Positions 31,901 to 44,635 of a DNA stretch of 64,000 nucleotides are shown one piece after another; position 1 is the stretch's first letter; every line of letters begins with the position of its first letter. This DNA is from Bretschneidera sinensis. Taxonomy: Eukaryota > Streptophyta > Magnoliopsida > Brassicales > Akaniaceae. The DNA lies in contig CM043700.1 in the NCBI GenBank assembly GCA_023935145.1, positions 40,342,620 through 40,406,619 on the forward strand, read 5' to 3'. The notes under the pieces were generated by a model. The model ran no database searches. It saw only the letters and a program-made list of their open reading frames with translations, and was not told the DNA's origin. The position numbers were made by a program, and so were the translations under genes.

Positions 31901-34900
31901 GAAATACAAATGGCAGAACATCAAATTAGGCATGCAATTCCCTAGCTGAATCACTAAATTTCTGGGAAGTTACCCTAGATTCAGTGTGATTTTCTTGATG
32001 CATTCATTTCTTCAGATCCAAACTCCCAAGTTCATTTAGCTGTCCGCAGCCTAACCCAAAATTACTGCTTGAGTTCCAAAACTCATTCGTCACAAAAATT
32101 GTTATGCATCAAAGCCCTCTAGTACAATACAAATTTGTGGTCTCACAATGCAAATGGAACAACATAGACACAAAACCGATTTTTTTTTTAACTTGCTGTA
32201 TCCATCAATTTTGTGCTCCAGTAATTTCTTTAAAAAGTTCATGCTGCTTTTTTTGTACTTCCATAAGTTGTACCTATCCCTACTTAAAATAAAGACTACA
32301 TTTCAACCTGCAAATGAGGAAGGAAAGGCCACCCACAGTGTAGATCACACCTTTATTCAATATCTAAAAATGAATTTTATGTTAACATTACATTGAACCT
32401 TCTTTCATCATATATATATAAAGAATTCACCTCAGCGTGCTAGTAAGTTGACGCCATAAACTATCATCATATTATTCAACAAAGTTCTATGTGCACCAAT
32501 GCAGTAAAAGAAGCTTGCTCCATTATATATGTATTTATTCATGAGATTGTTAAGTGATATCTGCTAATAGAAAATATAGTGTGGAAAGCAGAAAATATAC
32601 CCGCAAGGTTTTCAGCAGCAAATTTTAGACAGACAGCTTTTAACTCTGTAGCATGACATTCGTCGGCCAAAGCTAAAATTTTGGCAACAGAGCTTACAGA
32701 TATATCCCTGCAGAGATGACATTCGCACATCAATCTGAGTCTAACCAAACCATACATGTCCGCTGCTGCCAACAACTTTGCTATTAATGCGTCATATATT
32801 GTAGATGCACAAGATGAACTAGGTGTTACAACCTCCACATCTTCCGTAAGAGTGTCTCTATATATGAAGTGCAACAAGGCCTGTCAGCGATGCAAAGAAA
32901 CAACAGCAATAATAAAGAGTAAATACCATCACAACAGTACAAATCACACTTTTTTTACAAGTAACAAAAGCACAAATCACACTTAAAGACCTTAAAGGAA
33001 ATGAAGGCAACTGGAATTAATGAGATAAGTGTTGCACCTTAAAAACCTTAGGTTCGAGATCAGTAATCACAATCTCTTGCTTATCGTCCTCTAACCCGTC
33101 AAAAAATTTAGATCGGAAAAATGGGGATCGAGCAGCCAATACCAACTTATGAGCATGAAATTTTTCCCCAGCCACATCAAAAATTACATCTGAACCTTCC
33201 ATATTTTCCAGTAGCATGCCAAAATGTGCTCCTATATCAGACTCTGGCACCTGGATTGAGTGTAATCGTGGACAATCTATTGCTGAAACCACAACTCCAA
33301 CTGTACAATTGATTTTCAAGCAGTCATCTTTGAGAAAATCGGACGTCTCGAGCAATGCTCGTCTGTAAAAACGCTTGTATCCCCTGAATCAAAGCACAAA
33401 CAAGGAAAATTAGTGCCTTGCAAAAAACTTTCCAAATAAAATAGTTGTCAATAATTAGTTTAGTGTTAGGATGGAATTTGTAGATGAAAAGCTTCAAATT
33501 TTGACTATGATGCATTTAATTAATTCAAATAAAGTCTAGCGATATTTCCAGATTAGTAATTATTAGGGCCAGAGCAAGATATTATTTTTAAGGGACAAAA
33601 CTGCCCTTTCCTTTAATTCAGTCAAATTTTTTTGTTTTGTTTTGTTTTTTATTTTCGAAATTGTCTTTATTACCTCTCACAAAAAGGAAAGAAATCAAAA
33701 TAAACTTATTTGATCACGTTTCCTTTTTTGATTTCTCAAGTCTCCCACAGTCCCACTCCAGCTCTTTTTTCAACCCTATGTTCTTAGTGAGTATTTATTT
33801 CAAGGAATTTTGAGACATGAGCAATCAACCCTTTGTGATACGTAAGAAGCAGGGGTTTATGTGTGCAATTGCTAAACTGATGGGGTTGGTGTTTGATCTG
33901 AGGTTGTTGGAAGTGTTGGCGGCAAGGAAGGGTCTTAGATTTGGTGCAAAAGTAGGATTCCAAGAAATTACACTTGAGCTTGATTCTAATAACACAAAGG
34001 TTGCCCTCATGGTTGAAGATGAAGACACATCAGTTTGTGCTAGCAAGGTCTTTTAGATGTTGACCTTTTCTTCATCTAGAGCTTGTAATCAGGCTCCACA
34101 TTGTGTAGATCAACATGCATTTGGGCTCTCCGACTTTCTGGTTTGGGTTAATGGGTTCCTTTCTTCCATTCTTGTTCATGATTGTCCTTCAATTTTTGGT
34201 TAATAATATTTCCGAATTTCCTCTTAGAAAGTGAGTGCATTTTGATCTGACATAAAAGGAGACTTGAGAACTCAAAAATGGAAAAGCGATCAATTAGTGG
34301 AGAGTTTTTTGGGAAAAGAAAAGGGATACTTGAGAGGTAATTAATAATAAAAATATTTTCCAAAATAAAAAACAAAACAAAAATTGTGATTTAATTAAAG
34401 GAAAGGGCAGTTTTGTCACACTTAAAAATAATATCTTGCTCTGGCCCTAACAATTAGTGATTTGGATTTCTCGTGGAAAGCAATTTGGTGCTCTCGTGTC
34501 TCCAAAAAATGAGTTTTTTTTTTGTGTGTGGGAAGCCTCTTGGGAGAAGATTCTTACTATTGACAATCTACAAAGAAGGGGAAAAGTGATTTTTTTTTTA
34601 CAAGTAAAAAATTTATTAAAAAGCACCAAGAGGGGGCAACTCAAAAGCCAAAGGTTAATTACAATGAAGAAACTCCACAAAATCTAGAAGATCATCAATA
34701 TTTACAAAGAGACTTCCTTTAAACCAAAATTTAAGAGTATTAAATCAACTATCCCTAATATTTGCAAGAAGTCTTTCAATTCCATCAAAAGCCCTCCGGT
34801 TCCTTTCTCTCCAAACAATCCACCAAATAAAGAGTGGAATTAAATCTAAAGCCTTCTTGACATCCTTTTGAGCCTTCAAACTACTCCAAGCCCAAATTTC

Positions 34901-35107
34901 GTCTCTTACAGAACCCGCAACCACCCAAGAGACCCCCACAACCTTATATGCCATCTCCCATAGGCTCCTAGCTAGAGAACACTCCATTAAAAGATGAAAC
35001 ACGGAATCAGCACATCCCTGACAAATAAAGTATCTATTAACAAAAACCTTCCCTCTCCTTTGGAGATTGTCTATAGTAAGAATTCTATCCGAAGAAGCCT
35101 CCTCCCA

Positions 35108-35143
<36 letters not shown>

Positions 35144-38100
35144 TTTCTTAGGAGCCCGAGTGCACCAAAATGCTTTCCAAGGTGATTATTTACAAGGGAT
35201 CTATCAACAAGAATTTTGTAAAAATCTTTCACCTTGAACCCTTTTTTCGAGCTACGACCCCATCTCAAGACATCCTCTCTCTCCACATTGATTCTAGAAT
35301 TGTATAAAGAGTCCACGAACATCGCAACCTCATCGACTTCCCAATCATGGATATTACGAATAAAAGACACAACCCAAGAAACACCTTCATTAGTCAAAGA
35401 ATAACAACAGTGAACTCGCACTTCTTTATCTCTCACAATGCTAAAAATGTTCGGAAATTTATCTTTCAACGGAGTATTCCCACACCAAGAATCATACCAA
35501 AGACGAGTCCTTGATCCATTACCCACCGAAACTTCAAAAAAAGAACGAACGTCTTCCCATCCACTCCTGATCCACTTCCACAAACCCACACCCCATAAGC
35601 ATCCCGAGACGCCTTAGACATCCAACCATCCCTTTCCAACCCAAACTTGGCCTCCATTACTTTTCTCCACAAGTGATTTTTTTCAATAATAAATCTCCAA
35701 AGCCATTTGCCCATAAGGGCCTTATTGAGCAAGGATAAGGACTTAATACCAAGACCCTCTTTTTCTAAAGGTTTCTTAACCACATCCCATTTAACCAAAT
35801 GGTATTTAAAATTCTCTTCCGAGTTGCCCCACAAGAATCTCCTTTGTATGCTCTCTAATCTTTTCGTCACTGAAATAGGAGTAGGGAATAGAGACATAAA
35901 GTAGACGGGAAGACTAGAGAGAGCTTTTGAAAAGGGTGAGTCTACCTTCTTTCGAAAGATAGTGATTCTTCCACCCGGCTAATCTTTTTTCAAATTTTTC
36001 TACAATCGGATTCCAAATAATTTTGTCTTTGAATCTAGCTCCAAAAGGAAGACCAAGATAAGTAGAAGGAAGAGATCCCACCTTACATCCCAATAATCTA
36101 ACAAGGAAACGACCGTTACAATTTTCATCAAGGGGAATTAAATCACTTTTACGAAGATTAACCTTGAGGCACGAAAGCGCTTCAAAGCAAAGAAGAATAC
36201 ACCATAAGTGCAAAATTTGGGAGGCTTGTGCCCCACAAAATACAATCATATCATCGGCAAATAGAAAGTGAGAGACATTCACACTACCACCATTCATTCC
36301 CACTTTGAAGTCACTCAACAAACCCATCTCAATACCTTTCAATGACATCTTGCTAAAAACTTCCATAACCAAGGTAAAAATGAATGAAGACAAGGGATCA
36401 CCTTGTCTAATACCTCTAGAAGCTCGAAAAAATCCCGATGGGCAACCATTAACCAAGATGGAGAAGGAAGTACAAGATAAGCATTTGAGAATCCATTTGC
36501 ACCATTTATCCCCAAATCCCATTCGCTTCAATAAATAAATAACAAAGTTCCAACAAACATGATCATATGCCTTTTCCATATCTAGTTTACAAATAACTCC
36601 TCCCCCTCCATTCTTAAGTTGAGCATCTACGATTTCGTTCGCAATCAGTACGACATCCAGAATTTGTCTCCCTTCTATAATTGAATTCTGATTGGGACTC
36701 ACAACTTTACACATCACTCTCTTCAATCTAGCAGTAACCACTTTCGATAAAATCTTGTAAATACAACCCACAAAACTAATAGGCCTGAAATCTTTAATGT
36801 TAACCGCTCCCACCTTCTTAGGAATTAAAGAGATTAAAGAGATTGTTAATAGATGTTTCATTTGCAAACATTGTGGCGAGTCCGTGTTTCATCTTTTGAT
36901 GGAGTGCTCTTTGGCTATAATCTTGTGGGAGATGGATTATAGAGTTTTGGGTGATTGTTGGGTTTTTGCCGGCTTCGTGATTGATGAAGTATGGGATTGG
37001 AGTTGGTTATGGGTTCCTAAGGAGCGCAAGAAAGTTTACTCGTTAATTCCCCTTTCTATTTTTTGGATCGTGTGGAAGGAAATGAATCATAGAGCTTTTG
37101 ATATCATTGAGAGACCTTTTGATGTAATTAGAGATAGATGGTTCAATGCCCTTAATTTTTGGGAAAAAGATATTTTTTTTTGTAAATGAGGTAGATTTTG
37201 TGGAGTTTCTATCCCTTTGACAATTGTTGTACATGGGTTGCACCCCTTTGGTGCGTTTCTTAATATATACTTTTTACTTATAAAAAAATAATTAGTGATT
37301 TGCCAATATTGCTAGCCTAAAATAAAAACATAATTAGTTGATTCCACATAAATTGAGATGTAAAAACAAAAACAAAAATTACTCGAGTAGAATATTAAAT
37401 CTTTACACCTTTGATCATCTAACTGTTCTCACATGTAAAATTAGCAATTAAATGTAAAGCAATAAGATTTACAAAAAATATTTCTATTGCTCAACTTGCA
37501 CTTCTTTCTTAAAAGGCATCAACGAAGGAAAAAAGGAGCAAATTTCAGGCACAAAAAGAAGCCAAGCATACCATCTCACCATCGAGAAGAACTAAAATGA
37601 AAAATAAAATTTAAAAAAAAGTGCTTGAAATTCGTGTCAATAGAGATAATTATAGTGGCTATCCAATTGAAATACCTACCCACAATAATTCTCAAATTTC
37701 AAACCCAAGGACAGAAGATATATAGAAGAGAGCCACTAAAGCCTAAAAAGATAAGAAAAGAAACAAAGTAACATATTTATAAACTAAAACAGATGGAGCA
37801 AACTCATGCAAAGAAGCTGGTATGTGGTATGAAAACCCCTTTTGTTGAGAGTCCTAATTAGGTTTATGTTGAGAGTCTTAATTAGGTTGTTGAGAGTCTT
37901 AATTAGGTTTCCTATTATGTATCATAGTAAGTTTTATAAATCTTATCTATTTTATATCTATCTTATCTAATTATGTCTCTTAGTCCTATTAGGTTTGATA
38001 TTCATAAATCTATATATATATATGACTGTTGAATTGTATTCAGAAAATCAATAATACATAATTCTTTTCAATTCTTTTTGTTAACATGGTATCAGAGTTT

Positions 38101-41100
38101 TAGGTTTTTTTTCTTCTGGAAATTCCAAAGCCTTCATCGCTTCATCTATTTTGGCCTTTATAGCCGACTATATCTGTTTGCCTTCGTAGCCGACCATACC
38201 TCTAGCCTTTATTGCCAATTTTTTTTTCCCTCTAATCTTACCTTCTTCTCCATCATTAACCCACCGTGGCTGAAAACACCACCCTGTTCACAGAAGTTCT
38301 CAATCATCCGACTTCAGGTGATTTACAGAATATTCAAGCACCGGATAGCCGAGATACTCTCTGGTGCACTTATTGCAAGAAACCGAGACACACCAGAGAG
38401 AGGTGCTGGAAACTGAATGGAAAACCACCGAGCAAGGAGTGGGGATACCAAGGAGGACAGCAACGTAATCTGAAACAGCAACGGAACCAGTCCTATTTCA
38501 CCATCAATCAACCAGGTTCAGACCAGGGTATGCTTAATATAGAGGAGGTAGAGAAGCTAAGGGGACTCCTGGGATCGCTGAAAAAACTTAGTGGTTCATG
38601 CTCTCTTGCATTCTCAGGTAAGTTTTCATTTTCTCAAGTACTAAATGTCTCAAATAAAACTATAAGGAATTTATGGGTCATTGACTCAGGAGCCACAGAC
38701 CATATGACTCATTCTTCACTAAATTTTAGCACCTACTCTCTATGTCCTAGCAATCGAAAAATAGCAGTTGTTGATGGTTCTTTAACTACTATAGCTGGTC
38801 TAGGAGATATTCATATCAATCATTCTCTTACTTTAAAAAATGTTCTTCATGTCCCAAAGTTGTCCACCAACTTAATATCCGTTCAAAAACTCACATGATA
38901 TGAATTGTAATGTACTTTTCAATCCTTCTCAATGTGTTTTTCAGGACTAGATTTCGAGGAAAAAGATTGGACTTGCTAAAGAGAGAAACGGGCTCTACTA
39001 TCTTGACAAACCAAGCAAGTCACATATGGTCAGAAATAATTTATCTCTGTCATTTCTATCATCATCCAATAAAGACACCATTTGGCTCCACTATTTTAGA
39101 CTAGGGCATCCATCTTTTAGAATCTTAAAAACTATGTTTTATACTTTGTTTAGAGGTCTAGGTGCTGAACAATTTCATTGTGATGTATGTGAGTTTGTGA
39201 AGCACAAACGTGTACCTTTTCCAATCAGCAATAATAACAGCCCAGTTCCGTTTTATTTGATTCATAGTGATATATAGGGACCCTCTACAGTTTCAAATGT
39301 GTCCCATTTTCGTTGGTTTGTCTCTTTCATCGACGATTGTACTAGGGTTTCTTGGATCTTTCTTCTTAAACATAAATCAGATGTAAGTAGTGTACTCCCA
39401 AACTTCCACAACATGATTCAAAACCAATTTGGGGTAAAAATCAAAAGATTCTGATCAGACATTGCAAGGGATTATTTTAATCAAGTTATATCTCCATATT
39501 TTCAAAAAGAGGGAATCATCCATGAATCCTCTTGCGTTGATACTCCACAACAAAACGGAGTGGCGGAGAAGAAAAATGGTCACTTGCTAGCCACAACCCG
39601 AGCCCTTCTCTTTCACCATAATGTTCCAAAACACTATTGGGGGGAAGCCGTACTCACAACTGCTTATATGATTAACCGTCTACCTTCTCGGGTGCTAGGG
39701 TTTAAGTCATCAATGGAAACAATGTCCCAATTCTATCCCGACCTTCGTACAACAAATAACCTCACTCCAAGAATCTTCGGTTACACTGCCTTTGTCCATG
39801 TTCATAGTCGAAACAGAGGAAAATTAGATCCAAGGGCTCTTAAGTGTGTATTTGTAGGTTATTTCCACCCAGAAATGATACAAATGCTACCATCCAACTA
39901 CACATAAATTCTTTGTCTCCATAGATGTCACTTTTGAGGAAACAAAACAATACTTTAACCAGCCTTATCTTCAAGGGGAGACTTCATTTAGTGAAGATAA
40001 GGATAAAGATTTGTTTTTGCTCGATCTACCTACTCGTGAGTCAGTTGTGTCCACCGGATCAGCCCCATATGATCTAATTCCAACCGAACCAGCTCTAGCT
40101 GACCCACCTATATCGGCCGAACCATTCCAGCCGATGTCAACACCTACACCCGCCCACACTGGACCCATGACAGAGCATAATGAACGTCATGACTATGCGA
40201 TTTGTGCAGGTTTATTCAAAGAGAAGAGACTCATATCCTAATCCCATGCAAGTCCAAGCTTCAACTCCTAATCCTGAGAATGAGGTAAATACAATTTCTA
40301 ACCAATCTCAATTAACACCAGACCATGATCTCCCAATTACTATTAGGAAAGGCACAAGAGAATGCACAAAACACCCATTGTATCCTTTGGCAAAATTCAT
40401 CTCTTTTGAGAAATTCTCACCCTCACATAGGACATTTCTAGTCAGTCTAAACTCTATTCATATTCCTGATACTTTTTCTGAGAAATTATCTAACCAGAAT
40501 TGGAGAAATGCCATGAGTGAAGAAATGCAGGCACTAGAGAAGAACCGGACGTGGGAAATAGTTGACTTACCACCTGGAAAGAAGGTTGTGGGCTGCAAAT
40601 GGGTGTTTACCGTAAAATACAAATCAGATGGCTCTCCTGAAAGATACAAAGCCAGACTCGTGTCGAAAGAATACACGCAGACCTATGGCGTGGACTATCA
40701 AGAGACATTTGCTCTAGTAGCTTAGATGAACACGGTGAGAGTTTTGATGTCACTAGCTGCTAATTTTAACTGGTATTTGGAGCAATTTGATGTAAAAATT
40801 GCATTTCTTCATGGCGAATTAGAAGAGGAGATATACATGGACATTCCTCCAGGATATGAGCAGCAACTGAGAGGCAACAAAGTCTGCAAGCTAAAGAAGG
40901 CGCTCTACGGCCTAAAACAATCTCCACGAGCTTGGTTCGGAAGATTCACCAAAGTGATGCTAGCCATCAGATACAAGCAAAGTCAGGGAGATCATACACT
41001 CTTCATAAAACACTAGGATGCAGGGGGAGTAACGATCCTTTTGGTGTATGTCGATGACATAATAGTCACAGGAAACGATGAGAAGGAGAAAGAAGCTCTA

Positions 41101-44100
41101 CGAAGATGTCTTGTCAATGAATTTGAGATAAAAGAACTTGGGAGGTTGAAATACTTTCTAGGAATTGAAGTAGCTTATTCTAGAAAATGAATCTTTATCT
41201 CACAATAAAAATATGTGACTGTTGGTATGGCTTCTCCCTCTCTCATCCCACAACCTCTTCTTGCAATCTTGCTTGAAGTGACCCTCCTTGTTGTAGTAGA
41301 AGCACCTCTTTCCTCCAAATCTTGGTTTGGAATGTGCTCTCCCATGGCGCTGCCCTCTACCTCTTGATTTCTCCCGGTAGTTGCCATGAATGCTACTGCC
41401 ATTTCCAGTTGCTGGCCTTCCTCTAATGAACAACCCTTCTCCACTTGATGCTTCCCTCATCTTGGCTTTGAAATCATGAGCCCTTATGGAATTGATCACA
41501 ATCTCCTTGGTTAAAGTATCTCTTCCATACTCAATAGCATTAATCAAATTATCAAAACAATCAGGAAGAGAATTTAACAAAATAACAGCCAATTGTTCAT
41601 CCGAAAATGTAATGCTACAGCTATTCAAATCTTGAACTAGCTTATTAAACACATCAAGATTATCTTGCAACTCTTTACTATGATCCATTTTAAAAGCAAA
41701 TATTCTTTTAAGAAGATAAATCTTATTAGGGAGAGTTTTAGTAAGAAACAACTCATCTAGTTTCTTCCATATGACAGTAAGATCTTCTGAGTCTCCGCAC
41801 TCCCTTGTGACACTATCCGACATGTGTAGGAAGATGGTGTTGTATGCCATCTTCTTCATCTCAATCCGCTAGTCCTCCGTGATACTTGCTGGAAAAGCAT
41901 CATCTTCTCCAATAGCCAAGTCCACCTTCTGTTGCATAACAACAACCTTGATCTTCCGCTTCCACAGGGAAAAATCTCCCTTTCCATCAAACTTCTCAAC
42001 AATGAAATTTGAACCCATCTTACGGAGATGATCCTAGATTTGTGCAGCACCCACAAATGCTTTCCAACTTTTTTTATACCTCAAGAACACGAACGAAGAT
42101 TGATCTTAACACCGTTCTTGAATCACCCTCAAGAACACGATCTGATCTTTGATCTTTACTCCGTTCTTGAATCACCCAAGAAGTTTGTTCTTTGATTCTT
42201 GAAGTCTTGCTCCGATACCCAGCAGTGCAAGCTCTGATACCACTGTTGTGGTGCTAGATTTGATACCACTGTTGGAAATCACCTCTCAAGAATGCCTAGG
42301 TGATGATCCCCAAACACCCAAGTCTAGAATGACTTGTAATGAAATGAAACAGCAAACAAAAGCAAAATGCTCTGATACCACTGTTGTGACATCACCTTGA
42401 CAAATACCAACAGTGACTGATCTCCTTAAGGAAACAGGAAAGTCGGCATGTAATCCAATTTCCACACCGACTGAACAAAATCATAGACTTTGAGAAGCAA
42501 AAGATGATCCAGCCGTGGACAAGGAGAGGTACCAGAGATTGGTTAGGAAGCTCATATACCTTGCCCACACACGGCTAGACATTGCTTATGCCGTGAGTGT
42601 TGTCAGCCAATTTATGCACAGCCCGAGAGTAGTTCATCTACAAGTTGTCCATCGCATACTACATTACCTAAAGGCTAATCCAGGACAAAGGATTCTATTT
42701 AGAAGAAACACGGGGTTAGTCCTTAAGGCGTATACAAGTGCTGACTATGCAGGTTCACCGGTTGATAGAAGGTCCACGACAAGCTATTGCACTTTCCTAA
42801 GAGTCAATCTTGTAACATGGAGGAGTAAGAAGCAGAATGTAGTGGCAAGATCAAGTGCTGAAACAGAGTTTAGGGCGATGGCGCAAGGAGTTTGTGAATT
42901 ACTGCGGCTCAAAATAATTTTGGAAGACTTAAAGATTAAGTGGGATGGACCTATGAGACTATTTTGTGACAACAAGTCGGCTATCAACGTCGCTCATAAT
43001 CCCGTTCAGCATGACCGGACAAAGCATATTGAGGTAGATAGACATTTCATAAAAGAGAAGCTGGACAGTGGATTAATCTACACATCGTACGTCTCAACAA
43101 ACAATCAACTTGCTGATGTATTTACAAAAGGACTAAACAGTGAAGCATTCCAACGACTTATATGCAAGCTGGGAATGAATGATGCATATTCACCAGCTTG
43201 AGAGGGAGTGTTGAGAGTCCTAATTAGGTCTATGTTGAGAGTCCTAATTAAGTTGTTGAGAGTCCTAATTAGGTTTCCTATTATGTGTCATAGTAGGTTT
43301 TCTAAATATTATCTATTTTATATCTATCTTATCTAATTATGTCTCTTAGTCATATTAGGTTTGATATTCATAAGTCTATATATATGACTGTTGAATTGTA
43401 TTCAGAAAATCAATAATACATAATTCTTTTCAATTCTTTTTGTTAACACCTTCAACCAAAATAAAATTTTAAAAGAAGCAGCCAATGTGCCTTAAAGAGT
43501 TCCCAAGCAACTAGACTGAAAGTTTACTTCTTCTTTTTTTATTGGTAAAACGCATATACACCACTTGAACCTGAGACCTTTAGGACCTAAGGCCCCAGCC
43601 TTAACCATTGAACCAAAGCCTCAACCTTAACCATTGAGCCAAGGCCTCATTGGCATTAACGGAACAGAAAAATAAAAAATGTACTTATCAAAACAAAAGA
43701 CCAGTTAACAAAATTGCTTTTCAACTTTATAAGACTATCAGTTGAATCTTATAATAAGTAGCTGGCCAAGCAGTGAGGAGAGGGAAACAACTTTCAGAGA
43801 TGGTCAAATACTACAAATCCTTCGCTCACTGAGGCAATATAAAACTGAGAGATATGTTAACAGTTCTTTTCTGATAAGTAAATTATATTATAAAATTGCA
43901 AAGAGGGTGAACCCCAGGTACACAACCAGCATGCAAGAGAACACCTGAGGGTTAAAAAAAACAAAAGAAACACACACAGAGAGGGAGAGACAAAAGGAAA
44001 GAGGATAAAAGAAAATTGAGTTTTACCCGGTACATGTAGACCGGATGGTTTGCATGTATCTTGGGATTAGCCAGGCCAAAGTTTGAGATGCCGTTTTCAT

Positions 44101-44604
44101 CCATAAGAAAAATACCAAATGCAGAAAAAGAAGTAAGGAAAACTCAAAGACGTAAAGCCTCATTAAAATATCACAGAGCTAAATTACTACAATCAGCTAC
44201 TTCTGCAAGCCGCGAAAAACAGCAAAACAACAGAGCATTCCACCCTCTCAAAAATGTTATTAACCCTTTCCAGCCAGACACCCAACAATAAGCGTGGGGG
44301 TACTGCCTTCCAAACTGATCCTATACTTTTTCTACCACACCTTACATGCCAATTCCAAGGAATTTCGAGAATCAAGTGAGGTAAAACCCAGCGTACTTCA
44401 CAGAGTGAGACAACTAAGGATCAAAGCTCCCTGGTTAATGGGCAAGACAAAAATAAGTGGACAACAGATTCACCATTTTGTTCACACATACGACACCAAT
44501 TAACAATCATAGACTTCATAAGACTACCAATTGTGCTTATAAAAAAAATCAGATTATCAATTGTGAGGATTTTTCTCAAAGCAGCTGTCCAAGTGCCTAA
44601 GGGG

Positions 44605-44635
<31 letters not shown>

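Larger units (their letters stand above)
34592..36835 (-). mobile_element. LINE (L1-like) nested antisense in the first LINE
   Basis: On the minus strand the element runs from 36835 (5'-truncated in RT) to a poly(A) tail seen as T's at 34592-34600. AAAGTGATT (34583-34591) and AAAGAGATT (36836-36844) are an 8/9-match target duplication. The coding content is RT with GDPLSSFIF and FADDMIVF, then [12 protein letters not shown], then zf-RVT ([21 protein letters not shown]), in the standard ORF2 order. At least two frameshifts break it. An A-run of about 31 bases (35108-35138) sits in the coding region. Confidence 0.88.
34465..37289 (+). mobile_element. 5'-truncated LINE, split by a second LINE
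   Basis: A perfect 13-bp target duplication AATTAGTGATTTG flanks the element (34452-34464 and 37290-37302), and the 3' end is an A-rich tail (37282-37289). The plus-strand coding parts are 34465-34590 ([20 protein letters not shown]) and 36845-37189 ([20 protein letters not shown] onward to WEKDIFFCK). Together they form the zf-RVT C-terminus of an L1-like ORF2. The middle is an antisense LINE. Without the insert the fragment is about 575 bp. Confidence 0.85.
40180..43201 (+). pseudogene. element 3 reverse transcriptase and RNase H, split
   Basis: RT runs from [16 protein letters not shown] and [14 protein letters not shown] through [16 protein letters not shown] stop lies at 40723-40725. 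[32 protein letters not shown] and [11 protein letters not shown] follow, up to 41219. After the insertion, RNase H resumes at about 42418 and is open from 42515, with [29 protein letters not shown] and LADVFTKGL, ending 43199-43201. Stops at several points make it inactive. Confidence 0.87.
37843..43448 (+). mobile_element. Ty1/copia retrotransposon in BPM intron 1 (element 3)
   Basis: LTRs at 37843-38086 (244 bp) and 43209-43448 (240 bp), both TGTTGAGAGTCCTAA...GTTAACA. PBS TGGTATCAGAGT begins at 38087, and a purine tract GAGAGGGAG precedes the 3' LTR. Flanking 5-mers CCTTT (37838-37842) and CCTTC (43449-43453) are a 4/5 match. The interior has protease, integrase, RT and RNase H, but gag lacks its capsid part. 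A 1.2-kb antisense insertion splits RT from RNase H. The LTRs contain three direct repeats of GAGAGTCYTAATTAGGTT. Confidence 0.92.

Noticed and set aside
37043..37243. Antisense frame at the end of the first LINE
   Set aside because: Shadow of the zf-RVT coding segment on the plus strand.
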